Shown here: piece after piece, positions 55,190 to 62,456 of the stretch
Layout of the letters: every line of letters begins with the position of its first letter
Numbering within the stretch: position 1 is the stretch's first letter
Assembly (NCBI GenBank): GCA_018823835.1
Contig: JAHJHT010000007.1
Coordinates: 62,001-126,000, forward strand
Length of the DNA stretch: 64,000 nt
Direction: 5' to 3'
Source: Alphaproteobacteria bacterium
GTDB taxonomy: Bacteria; Pseudomonadota; Alphaproteobacteria; Rhizobiales; Rhizobiaceae
Position numbers and translations under genes: made by a program
Notes under the pieces: generated by a model
Told to the model about the DNA's origin: nothing
Seen by the model: the letters and a program-made list of their open reading frames with translations, nothing else
Database searches by the model: none

Positions 55190-55742
55190 GGCCGCAAAGA
55201 TCGCCACCGCCGCCCGTTCCCCGATTTTCGCCGGACGGGAGTTTTCCGCCGATGGCGCAAAGATCGCCGTGCTGGCGCCGTCGCATCGCCTGGCGCTGCG
55301 CGCGCCGGAAAAGTCGCTTGCCGCCCTGTCAAAGGCACTCGGCCTGAAACTGCCGGCGTCGCCGAAGAGCTCAGTCACCAAGGGCAGCCGCAGCGCGCTC
55401 TGGCTCGGTCCGGACGAATGGCTGGTCATCGACGACGGCGGCAAGGACCCGCTCGAGGACTGCGCCCGCGTCAAGGTGCTGCACTCGGCGGTCGGCGTCT
55501 CGCACCGCAATGTCGGTCTCTCGGTGACCGGCCCGCGTGCCGCCGAAACGCTCAACGCCGGATGCCCGCAGGACCTGTCGCTCGCCGCCTTTCCGGTCGG
55601 CGCCTGCTCGCGGACCATCCTGGGCAAGGCCGAAATCGTGCTTCTGCGCAATGCCGAGGACAGCTTTCGCGTCGAATGCTGGCGCTCCTTCTCGGATTAC
55701 GTGCTAGCTTTTCTCACCGACGCGGCGACTGACGCAGCCTGA
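55182..55742 (+). CDS. soxG: Sarcosine oxidase gamma subunit (SoxG)
   Basis: A 186-residue gamma subunit. RSALWLGPDEWLVIDDG and CWRSFSDYVLAFL are typical SoxG segments. The start ATG 55182, preceded by AAGGGAGGCCG, overlaps soxA by 8 bases. Stop at 55742 lies 3 bases before an EcfG-type promoter of the next gene. The downstream folD/glyA-type genes often following sox are absent. Confidence 0.87.
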   Translation: MAKAAKIATAARSPIFAGREFSADGAKIAVLAPSHRLALRAPEKSLAALSKALGLKLPASPKSSVTKGSRSALWLGPDEWLVIDDGGKDPLEDCARVKVLHSAVGVSHRNVGLSVTGPRAAETLNAGCPQDLSLAAFPVGACSRTILGKAEIVLLRNAEDSFRVECWRSFSDYVLAFLTDAATDAA

Positions 55743-55745
55743 CCC

Positions 55746-55770
55746 GGAACCTTGCAAGCAGGCCTGCGTT
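55746..55770 (+). promoter_or_regulatory. EcfG-type promoter for the 68-residue stress-type gene
   Basis: GGAAC, a 16-base spacer and CGTT, an exact match to the EcfG/RpoE2 consensus, 29 bases before the start codon. It sits 3 bases after soxG, so this gene has its own promoter despite the tight spacing. Confidence 0.7.
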
Positions 55771-55796
55771 GCGAAGCTGATCCAACGCATAGGTGA

Positions 55797-56006
<210 letters not shown>

Positions 56007-56019
56007 CCGACCCGTCGGC

Positions 56020-56658
56020 CTAGCTCCGGCACCAGACTTCCTTGTGGCCCCGCCATGGCCTGGCTAGGCCCTCGCGCACCAGAATGGCGCCAGCCTCGCC
56101 GGAACTGCCAGAGACACTTGCCAGCGTGCGACCATGACGATCGACGCCGCTGCGCTCGATGGTGAAGCTGTTGCGGGACAGGATCTGGGCCAGGCGCTGC
56201 GTCGCCTTGACGGCGAGCTTCTTCTCCTGGCTGCAGCGACCGAGGATTTCCGGCGCATCGATGGTCTCGATGCGGATCTTTTCGCCGTCGTACCAGAAAG
56301 TGTCGCCGTCGACGACACAGTTCAGGCGCTTGCCGGGCCCGCAAATCTCGAAATCGATGGGCGCGGCACGCAGAGAACTGGCAACCAGCACGGTCCTTTC
56401 GGACTTCACGACCTTCGGTGTCGGCGTGGTGCTGGAGGCGACGCGCTGCTGGATGTCATTGGTGAAGCGGACGGCGATGGCCGTGGTGCGGCGGCCGAAG
56501 CTGCTGCTTTCAAAGATCTTGCCCAGGTCCGCGGAAAAGAAGCCAACCCCGGCGGAAAGCGCGATGCAGACTGCCAGCCAGCCGGAAACCGGGTTTCGGC
56601 GTGGTCCGCTATCCTGTTGTCTTTGCCCCGGCCATGGCTGGGCCGTCGCATCCTTCAT
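56020..56658 (-). CDS. Thermonuclease family protein (SNase-like), membrane-anchored
   Basis: A 212-residue protein. A membrane helix (about 20-42) is followed by a linker and a staphylococcal-nuclease-fold domain with CVVDGDTFWYDGEKIRIETI (active-site Asp and the strand with Arg), DAPEI and VDRHGRTLA. These are the calcium-dependent nuclease features, although the usual catalytic Glu is hard to place. It is probably periplasmic. ATG 56658 follows GAGGGGTTGCTCT. Convergent with the preceding gene. Confidence 0.77.
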   Translation of the reverse strand: MKDATAQPWPGQRQQDSGPRRNPVSGWLAVCIALSAGVGFFSADLGKIFESSSFGRRTTAIAVRFTNDIQQRVASSTTPTPKVVKSERTVLVASSLRAAPIDFEICGPGKRLNCVVDGDTFWYDGEKIRIETIDAPEILGRCSQEKKLAVKATQRLAQILSRNSFTIERSGVDRHGRTLASVSGSSGEAGAILVREGLARPWRGHKEVWCRS

Positions 56659-56850
56659 AGAGCAACCCCTCAACTAGGGGACTGCTCATACCCTGCCGCC
56701 CGTTGAAGAAGCGTTAGGTCAACTGGGACAGTTTGAAAAAGCTTATCCTTAACGCGGCAAGCAACGAACAGATAACCTTACAGATGTATCTCCGGCGGAA
56801 GGCCAAGGCGCCGTCGCGACCCCGCGGCCTTCAGCACATTGTCGCGGGCA

Positions 56851-56875
56851 GGAACCTATGTGCCGCCGGCCCGTT
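56851..56875 (+). promoter_or_regulatory. EcfG-type promoter for the DUF883 gene
   Basis: GGAAC, a 16-base spacer and CGTT, exact consensus, 37 bases before the start codon. It is fully intergenic. Confidence 0.75.
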
Positions 56876-56912
56876 GAGCAGCATCCCCAACTCAACGGAT
56901 CGAGGAAACACC

Positions 56913-57221
56913 ATGGCTTCAACAATCTCGAAACTTCGCGGTATGGAAAGCGATCTGGAAGATCAGGTCGCCGCTCTGACCAAGGAGCTGTCGGCGCTCA
57001 AGAAGTCGGTCTCCCGTCGGGGCGCAAATGCGTACCAGGACACCCGCGATGGCGCCTCGGAGGTTTATGGCGAGTTGTGGGACCGCTTTGCAGAGTCCCT
57101 GCCTGCCATGCGCAAGCGCGCCCGTGCCGCCGAGAAGGTGGCGCGCGACAACCCGGCGACCACGGCCTTTCTGGGCCTCGCCGTCGTTGGCCTCGCGGCA
57201 GCACTCCTGCTGCGCCGCTAG
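56913..57221 (+). CDS. DUF883-family (YqjD/ElaB-like) membrane-anchored protein
   Basis: A 102-residue protein: an N-terminal coiled-coil-like segment (MESDLEDQVAALTKELSALKKSV), a middle linker, then RDNPATTAFLGLAVVGLAAALLLRR, a single C-terminal membrane helix. That order and the RDNP-x-helix end match DUF883. E. coli members are stationary-phase inner-membrane proteins that bind ribosomes. GAGGAAACACC precedes ATG 56913. EcfG-driven expression is consistent with stress induction. Confidence 0.83.
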   Translation: MASTISKLRGMESDLEDQVAALTKELSALKKSVSRRGANAYQDTRDGASEVYGELWDRFAESLPAMRKRARAAEKVARDNPATTAFLGLAVVGLAAALLLRR

Positions 57222-57255
57222 GCCAGCAAACCCGGAATATTCAGGTCGAGAGCCT

Positions 57256-57275
57256 GCCGCGCAAGCGCGGCCGGC
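57256..57275. terminator. Possible hairpin between convergent genes
   Basis: GCCGCGC and GCGCGGC pair around AA (effective CAAG loop), with only CTTTC after it. It sits between the DUF883 stop and the ABM-like stop. Weak as a terminator. Confidence 0.3.
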
Positions 57276-57277
57276 TT

Positions 57278-57643
57278 TCAGCCGTCGTTGGCAGCGTTCA
57301 GTTCTTCCGGCTGCAGGCCCTCATCTTCTGGCTCTGCATCGAGCGAAATGGCGGTGATAAGCCGGCGCGACTTCAGAAGCGGCGCATTCTTGGCCGCCAG
57401 CCCCGGCATGCGCGGATTGGCCTTGTGGGTCTCGAAGGCCGCGGCGTTCGCATAGAGCTCGTTGACCAGCAGTCTGTTGGCAACCGGGTTGCCGGCTTCG
57501 TCGGTCTGCTGGATCACTTCGAAGCGGAGACAGCCTGGTTCCTCGTGAAGCGTGCGCCGGGCATGGTCGCGCAGGCTTGCGGCCAGTTCGTCCTGACAGC
57601 CTTCATTGGCCTCGAATTCAACGATCACGGTCACTTTGGGCAC
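57278..57643 (-). CDS. ABM-domain quinol monooxygenase-like protein
   Basis: A 121-residue dimeric alpha/beta-barrel (antibiotic biosynthesis monooxygenase) protein: VTVIVEFEANEGCQDELAASL, the H-N-E-type core RRTLHEEPGCLRFEV, then LVNELYANAAAFETHKAN. Such enzymes oxidise quinols without cofactors. The acidic C-terminal extension (EPEDEGLQPEELNAAND) is not typical. It precedes the phosphotransferase gene's 3' end with 1 base between, so it may be the last gene of that operon. Confidence 0.8.
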   Translation of the reverse strand: MPKVTVIVEFEANEGCQDELAASLRDHARRTLHEEPGCLRFEVIQQTDEAGNPVANRLLVNELYANAAAFETHKANPRMPGLAAKNAPLLKSRRLITAISLDAEPEDEGLQPEELNAANDG

Positions 57644-57644
57644 G

Positions 57645-58688
57645 TCACTCTCCTTCGTCGATCAGCCTGACGGCAAGTCCGGCCAGCACGGGCACCAGAT
57701 CGCCATGCCTGATCCCCCTTTCGGGATTGGAGGCATTGCCGTCAAGAGCGCGTTTGTAGACTCCCTGGCAAATCGCCGCCAGCCGGAAGAACGAGAAGGC
57801 AAGACAGGCGTTCCACCCGGCAATGCCGCCGATGCCGCGCCTGCGGCAATAGTCCGCCACATAAGCGGTTTCGACGGGGATGCCGATTGCCGCGCGGTCG
57901 GTGCCGGCCAGCCCGCCGAGATTGCCGAAGCCAAGATCGTGCGGGAGGCGCCACTGCATGCACTGGTAGGCTAGGTCGGCATAGGGATGGCCGAGCGTCG
58001 ACAGTTCCCAGTCGAGCACGGCGACGATCTCGGCCCGGTCCGGCGCAAACACCAGGTTGTCGAGCCGATAGTCGCCATGCACCAGCGATGTCTGCCCGTC
58101 GTCGGCCGGAAGATGCTCTTCCAGCCAGGCGATCAGCCGGTCCATGGCTGCGATCCGCGTGGTCTCGGCGGCGCGGTACTGCGCCGACCAGCGCGCCAGC
58201 TGCCGCTCGAAATAGCTGCCCGGCCGGCCGTAATCGGCAAGGCCGGCGGCGGCAAGGTCAACGTCGTGCAGGACGGCGAGTGTCCGGTTCATCGCGTCAT
58301 AGATCGCTGCCCGCTCATCATTGCCGGCAAGCTCCGGCAGCGCCGGGTCCCAGAATATGCGACCCTCGACGAACTCCATGACATAGAACATGCGGCCGAT
58401 TGGCGAAGCCTCGCCCGACAGGTGCAGCATTCTCGGCACCGGCACGGCGGTGGGGCCAAGCGCCTTCATCACGCGGAATTCGCGGTCGACCTGGTGAGCG
58501 GATTTCAGCAGTTCGCCGGGCGGCTTGGCGCGCAGCACGTAACGGCCGCTCTTCGCGCGCAGCAGGTAGGTCGGGTTCGACTGCCCGGACGTGAATTTCT
58601 CGATGCTTTGCAGGCCAAGGAAGCCGGGAATCTCGGCTTCGAGGTAGGGCGCCAGAACGCCCGCATCGAGAGCGTTCGGGTCTTCCAT
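57645..58688 (-). CDS. APH-type phosphotransferase (LvaA/ACAD10-11-like kinase)
   Basis: A 347-residue aminoglycoside-phosphotransferase-fold kinase. The catalytic motif HGDYRLDN (about 199) and the metal-binding DWE (about 223) are intact, and LRAKPPG supplies the ATP lysine region. Close relatives are the kinase part of ACAD10/11 and the levulinate-pathway LvaA, which phosphorylate 4-hydroxyacyl-CoA. Its ATG overlaps the MaoC stop (TGATG). Substrate is inferred from neighbours. Confidence 0.82.
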   Translation of the reverse strand: MEDPNALDAGVLAPYLEAEIPGFLGLQSIEKFTSGQSNPTYLLRAKSGRYVLRAKPPGELLKSAHQVDREFRVMKALGPTAVPVPRMLHLSGEASPIGRMFYVMEFVEGRIFWDPALPELAGNDERAAIYDAMNRTLAVLHDVDLAAAGLADYGRPGSYFERQLARWSAQYRAAETTRIAAMDRLIAWLEEHLPADDGQTSLVHGDYRLDNLVFAPDRAEIVAVLDWELSTLGHPYADLAYQCMQWRLPHDLGFGNLGGLAGTDRAAIGIPVETAYVADYCRRRGIGGIAGWNACLAFSFFRLAAICQGVYKRALDGNASNPERGIRHGDLVPVLAGLAVRLIDEGE

Positions 58689-59161
58689 CACTCTTCTTTG
58701 GGCTGGATGAAGGTCAGCGTCAGCCAGCGTGCGGTCAGCGCCGGCTTGATCGAGTTCTCGATCTCGATGGTCACGTCGTTGGCGATCTGGATCCAGCCGG
58801 AAGGCCGCGCCTTGACGTCGGCGAGCCTGAAGCGCGCGCGGATGTTGGAGCCGGTCTTGATCGGCGTCACGAAGCGCACGGTGTCGAAGCCGTGGTTGAT
58901 GCCCATGTCGGCGCCTTCCAGCCGCGGCAAAGTCTCGTAGGAGAAGGCCGAAAGCAGCGACAGCGACAGGAAGCCATGCGCGATGGTGCCGCCGAACGGC
59001 GTCTCGGCGGCGGCGCGCGCGGGATCGCAATGGATGAACTGGTGGTCGTCCGTGGCGTCGGCGAAATGGTCGATCATCGTCTGCGTCACGGTGCGCCAGG
59101 GCGACACGCCGGTCTCCTGGCCGACCGCGGCCAGCATTTCGTCAAGGGTGATGGATTTCAA
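58688..59161 (-). CDS. MaoC-like (R)-specific enoyl-CoA hydratase
   Basis: A 157-residue hot-dog-fold protein. Catalytic Asp and His in ATDDHQFIHCDPARA (about 36-50) and GGTIAHGFL follow the MaoC pattern. It adds water to enoyl-CoA. The start ATG 59161 and its stop overlapping the kinase start place it in the same operon as the kinase, with the SDR gene 27 bases upstream. Confidence 0.85.
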   Translation of the reverse strand: MKSITLDEMLAAVGQETGVSPWRTVTQTMIDHFADATDDHQFIHCDPARAAAETPFGGTIAHGFLSLSLLSAFSYETLPRLEGADMGINHGFDTVRFVTPIKTGSNIRARFRLADVKARPSGWIQIANDVTIEIENSIKPALTARWLTLTFIQPKEE

Positions 59162-59188
59162 GCCAGGCGTCTCCGGTTGCGGGCGGCG

Positions 59189-60004
59189 TCAGTCCTTGAA
59201 CAGCGTCATGCCGTGCTGCACCGACTGGCCGCCATCGATCGGCAGGATGGCGCCGGTGACATAGGCGCCGGCGCGGCTGCACAGATAGAGCGTTGCGCCG
59301 GCAATGTCATCCGGCCGGCCGATGCGGCCAAGCGGCACATGGCTGCCGACCTTCTGCGCGCCTTCCTCCGTGGCGGTGGCGAAGGCCGTCATGCGGCTCT
59401 GGAAAGGGCCGGGCGCGAGGGCGTTGACGGTGATGCGTCGGCCGGCAAGCTCCACCGCCAGCGTGCGCGTCAGGTGGTGAACCGCTGCCTTCGAGGCGGT
59501 GTAGGAATAGGCGTCGTCGGCAAGCGGCTGCGTGCCCATGACCGAACCGAGATTGACGATGCGCGAAGGGTCGTCGTCGCTCGCGGCTTCGGCCAGCAGC
59601 GGAACCAGTTCGCGCGTCAGATGGAACAGGCCAATCACGTTGACCGCCAGCACCTTGGTCCAGCCGGCATAGGGAAATTCCGCGAAGGGCGCGCCCCATG
59701 ACGTGCCGGCGTTGTTGAACAATATGTCGAGACGGTCGGTCCGCGCCTTGACCGCCGCCGCGAGCGCCAGGACGCCTTCCTCGCTGGAAACGTCGCCGGC
59801 AAAGCCCTCGGCCTTGCCCGGCGCGCCGAGCGCATTCAATTCGGCTGCCGCCTTCTCGCAGTCGGCGCCCTTGCGCGAGGCGACGAGCACCGTCGCACCG
59901 GCCCTGACCATTGCGGTTGCCGCCATGCGGCCGATGCCGGTGGCGCCGCCGGTCACCAGCGCCGTCTTGCCGTCCAGCGAGAACAGTTCCTCGAGATAAC
60001 TCAT
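59189..60004 (-). CDS. Short-chain dehydrogenase/reductase
   Basis: A 271-residue SDR: TGGATGIG (about 18-25), NNAG (97-100), Ser 154, and Tyr 168/Lys 172 in YTASK. The N-terminus LEELFSLDGKTALVTGG is typical. It would oxidise a hydroxyacyl or alcohol. The start ATG 60004 is divergent from the acyl-CoA dehydrogenase with a 96-base gap. It is the first gene of the minus-strand operon that continues through MaoC and kinase genes. Confidence 0.87.
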   Translation of the reverse strand: MSYLEELFSLDGKTALVTGGATGIGRMAATAMVRAGATVLVASRKGADCEKAAAELNALGAPGKAEGFAGDVSSEEGVLALAAAVKARTDRLDILFNNAGTSWGAPFAEFPYAGWTKVLAVNVIGLFHLTRELVPLLAEAASDDDPSRIVNLGSVMGTQPLADDAYSYTASKAAVHHLTRTLAVELAGRRITVNALAPGPFQSRMTAFATATEEGAQKVGSHVPLGRIGRPDDIAGATLYLCSRAGAYVTGAILPIDGGQSVQHGMTLFKD

Positions 60005-60036
60005 GATCTTCGCCGCCCTTGGAGCACCGGTCGCGT

Positions 60037-60047
60037 TGACAATGTCA
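60037..60047. promoter_or_regulatory. Inverted repeat TGACA-A-TGTCA in the divergent promoter region
   Basis: 5-bp arms with a single central base, 33 bases before the SDR start and 53 before the acyl-CoA dehydrogenase start. TTGACA (60036-60041) overlaps it and could be a -35, but no good -10 follows. Candidate operator controlling both directions. Confidence 0.35.
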
Positions 60048-60100
60048 CCGGAAGTACGGTCATCCTTGCCGCGGGTAAAGTCCCGAGGGAGAAAAGTCCG

Positions 60101-61339
60101 ATGTCCGACATGGCGCTTGGAATGACGGAGCGGCTGAAGCCGATCCACGAGCGCGTCGAGCGCATGGTGCGCGACGAGATCATCCCGCTCGACCATGAAT
60201 TCCTCGCCGAGGTCGGCAAGGAGGGTGACCGCTTCGCCTACACGGCGCGCCAGACCGAAATTCTCGAGGGGCTGAAGGCCAAGGCGCGCGAGCGCGGCCT
60301 GTGGAATTTCTGGCTCACTGGCTCAGACCGCGGCTACGGCCTTAGCACCGTCGAATATGCCTATCTCGCCGAGGAGATGGGCAAGGCGCATCTCGGCGCG
60401 GAGACCTTCAACTGCTCGGCACCCGACACCGGCAACATGGAAGTGCTGGAGCGCTACGGTGCGCCCGAGCACAAGAAGAAGTGGCTGGAGCCGCTGCTCG
60501 AGGGCAGGATCCGCTCGGCCTATCTGATGACCGAGCCGGACGTCGCCTCTTCGGACGCCACCAACATCTCGATGCGCTGCGAGGCCGACGGCAACGACTA
60601 CGTGCTCAATGGCGAGAAATGGTGGTCGTCGGGCGCCGGTGACCCGCGCTGCGCGATCTACATCGTCATGGTCAAGACCGACCCCGGCGCACCGAAGCAC
60701 GGCCAGCATTCGATGATACTGGTGCCAGCCGACACCAAGGGCGTCACCAAGCTGCGCGCCATGCAGGTCTACGGCGACGACGACGCGCCGCATGGCCACA
60801 TGCACCTGAAGTTCGACAATGTCCGCGTGCCCAAGGCCCACCTGATCCTCGGCGAGGGCAGGGGCTTCGAGGTTGCGCAGGGCCGGCTGGGGCCCGGCCG
60901 CATCCATCATTGCATGCGCGCCATCGGCCAGGCCGAGATGGCGCTGGAGATGATGTGCCAGCGCTCGTTGTGGCGCGAGGCCTTCGGCAGCCGGCTCGCC
61001 GAACTCGGCGCCAATTTCGACATCATCGCCGAATGCCGCATGGAAATCGAGCAGGCGAGGCTGCTTTGCCTCAAGGCGGCATGGATGATGGACCAGGGCG
61101 ACCCCCGCGCCGCCGCGCCCTGGATCAGCCAGGTCAAGGTGGTGGCGCCGCGCGTTGCGCTCAAGGTCACGGACGAGGCGGTACAGATGTTCGGTGCCCA
61201 GGGCATCAGCCAGGACACGCCGCTCGCCCGCTCCTGGACCCATCTGAGGACGCTGCGCCTGGTCGACGGTCCGGATGCCGTGCACCGCAGGCAGGTAGCC
61301 AGGACGGAGCTGAGAAAGTATACGCAGGAAAAGATCTGA
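60101..61339 (+). CDS. Acyl-CoA dehydrogenase (ACAD10/11-type)
   Basis: A 412-residue FAD enzyme. YLMTEPDVASSDATNI and NGEKWWSSGAGDPRC are flavin-contacting elements; RTELRKY at the C-terminus and VDGPDAVHRRQVA resemble the ACAD10/11 branch more than classical medium-chain enzymes. This branch works with phosphotransferase partners on 4-hydroxyacyl-CoA. It is divergent from the SDR-MaoC-kinase operon and shares its promoter region. Confidence 0.87.
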   Translation: MSDMALGMTERLKPIHERVERMVRDEIIPLDHEFLAEVGKEGDRFAYTARQTEILEGLKAKARERGLWNFWLTGSDRGYGLSTVEYAYLAEEMGKAHLGAETFNCSAPDTGNMEVLERYGAPEHKKKWLEPLLEGRIRSAYLMTEPDVASSDATNISMRCEADGNDYVLNGEKWWSSGAGDPRCAIYIVMVKTDPGAPKHGQHSMILVPADTKGVTKLRAMQVYGDDDAPHGHMHLKFDNVRVPKAHLILGEGRGFEVAQGRLGPGRIHHCMRAIGQAEMALEMMCQRSLWREAFGSRLAELGANFDIIAECRMEIEQARLLCLKAAWMMDQGDPRAAAPWISQVKVVAPRVALKVTDEAVQMFGAQGISQDTPLARSWTHLRTLRLVDGPDAVHRRQVARTELRKYTQEKI

Positions 61340-61361
61340 TCGCACCGACAGGCAATCTGGC

Positions 61362-61387
61362 GGAACCTGGGCTGCGTACAGCCCGTT
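61362..61387 (+). promoter_or_regulatory. EcfG-type promoter candidate for the MDR reductase gene
   Basis: GGAAC, a 17-base spacer and CGTT, 34 bases before the start codon. The same stretch contains the hairpin GGGCTG-CGTA-CAGCCC (61369-61384), so it could instead be a 3' structure of the preceding gene. Confidence 0.45.
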
Positions 61388-61420
61388 GGCGATGCATCCC
61401 CAACCGAGAGAGCTTTTCTG

Positions 61421-62452
61421 ATGACACTTCCCGACGACATGCAGGCGCTGGTCCTGAACAATGACGGATTCGCCCTGAAGAAATCGGGCAGCGTGCTGGA
61501 ATCGCTCGACCCCTATGTCACGCTGACGCGCGTTGGCGTGCCGAAGCCCGGTCCGAGCCAGGTGCTGGTCAAGGTGTCGCTCGCCTCGATCAATCCCTCC
61601 GACGTGATGTTCATCAAGGGGCAGTACGGCCAGCCGCGCGCAAAGGGTCAGCCGGCCGGCTTCGAGGGCGTCGGAACCGTGGTCGCCGCGGGCGAGGCTG
61701 CCGCGCCGCTCGCAGGCATGCGCATCGCCTTCGCCACCGGCCAGTCGGGCTGGGGTTCGTGGGCCGACTATGCCATCGCCGAGGCCGGCGCCTGCATCCC
61801 GCTGATCGACGGCGTGCGCGACGAGGACGGCGCGGCACTCATCGTCAATCCACTGACGGCGATCGCCATGTTCGGCATCGTGCGCGAGGCCGGCGAAAAG
61901 GCCTTCGTCATGACCGCCGGCGCCAGCCAGCTGTCGAAGCTGATCCTCGAACTGGCCAAGGAGGCCGGCTACCGCCCGATCGTCACGGTGCGCCGCGACG
62001 ACCAGATCGAAGCGCTGAAAGCAGCTGGCGCGGTGCATGTCCTCAACGCTACGGCCGACGACTTCCACGAGAAGCTGCGCGAAGTCATGAAGGCCGAGAA
62101 GCCGCGCATCTTCCTCGACGCCGTCACCGGCTCGCTGGCCTCCCAGATCTTCGCAGCAATGCCGCGTGGCGGGCGCTGGATCATCTACGGCCGCATGGAT
62201 CTCGGCGACACGCTGATACCCGAACCCGGTCAGCTGATCTTCATGAACAAGCGTATCGAAGGCTTCTGGCTGACCGAATGGATGCGTCAGGCGGGCGAGC
62301 GGCGCAAGGAAGCGGTCATCGACGCGCAGACGCGTTTTGCCGATGGCCGCTGGGCGACCGACGTCACCGCCATCGTGCCGCTCTCCGAAGCCGTCGCCCG
62401 GGTTCCGGACGAACTGGCGAAACCCAACGGCAAGGTCTTCATCAAGCCCTAG
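61421..62452 (+). CDS. Zinc-free MDR reductase (quinone oxidoreductase-like)
   Basis: A 343-residue medium-chain dehydrogenase/reductase. The N-terminal domain has SLASINPSDVMFIKGQYG, and the nucleotide fold carries VMTAGASQLSKLIL. No catalytic-zinc cysteine/histidine set is seen, so it belongs to the quinone oxidoreductase/enoyl reductase side. Substrate unknown. It is convergent with the RND gene, with 4 bases between. An EcfG-type promoter candidate lies upstream. Confidence 0.85.
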   Translation: MTLPDDMQALVLNNDGFALKKSGSVLESLDPYVTLTRVGVPKPGPSQVLVKVSLASINPSDVMFIKGQYGQPRAKGQPAGFEGVGTVVAAGEAAAPLAGMRIAFATGQSGWGSWADYAIAEAGACIPLIDGVRDEDGAALIVNPLTAIAMFGIVREAGEKAFVMTAGASQLSKLILELAKEAGYRPIVTVRRDDQIEALKAAGAVHVLNATADDFHEKLREVMKAEKPRIFLDAVTGSLASQIFAAMPRGGRWIIYGRMDLGDTLIPEPGQLIFMNKRIEGFWLTEWMRQAGERRKEAVIDAQTRFADGRWATDVTAIVPLSEAVARVPDELAKPNGKVFIKP

Positions 62453-62456
62453 CAGC

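Noticed and set aside
52148-55651. Minus-strand frame of about 1170 codons over soxD-soxA-soxG
   Set aside because: Antisense to the sarcosine oxidase genes, with no recognisable domain or ribosome site.
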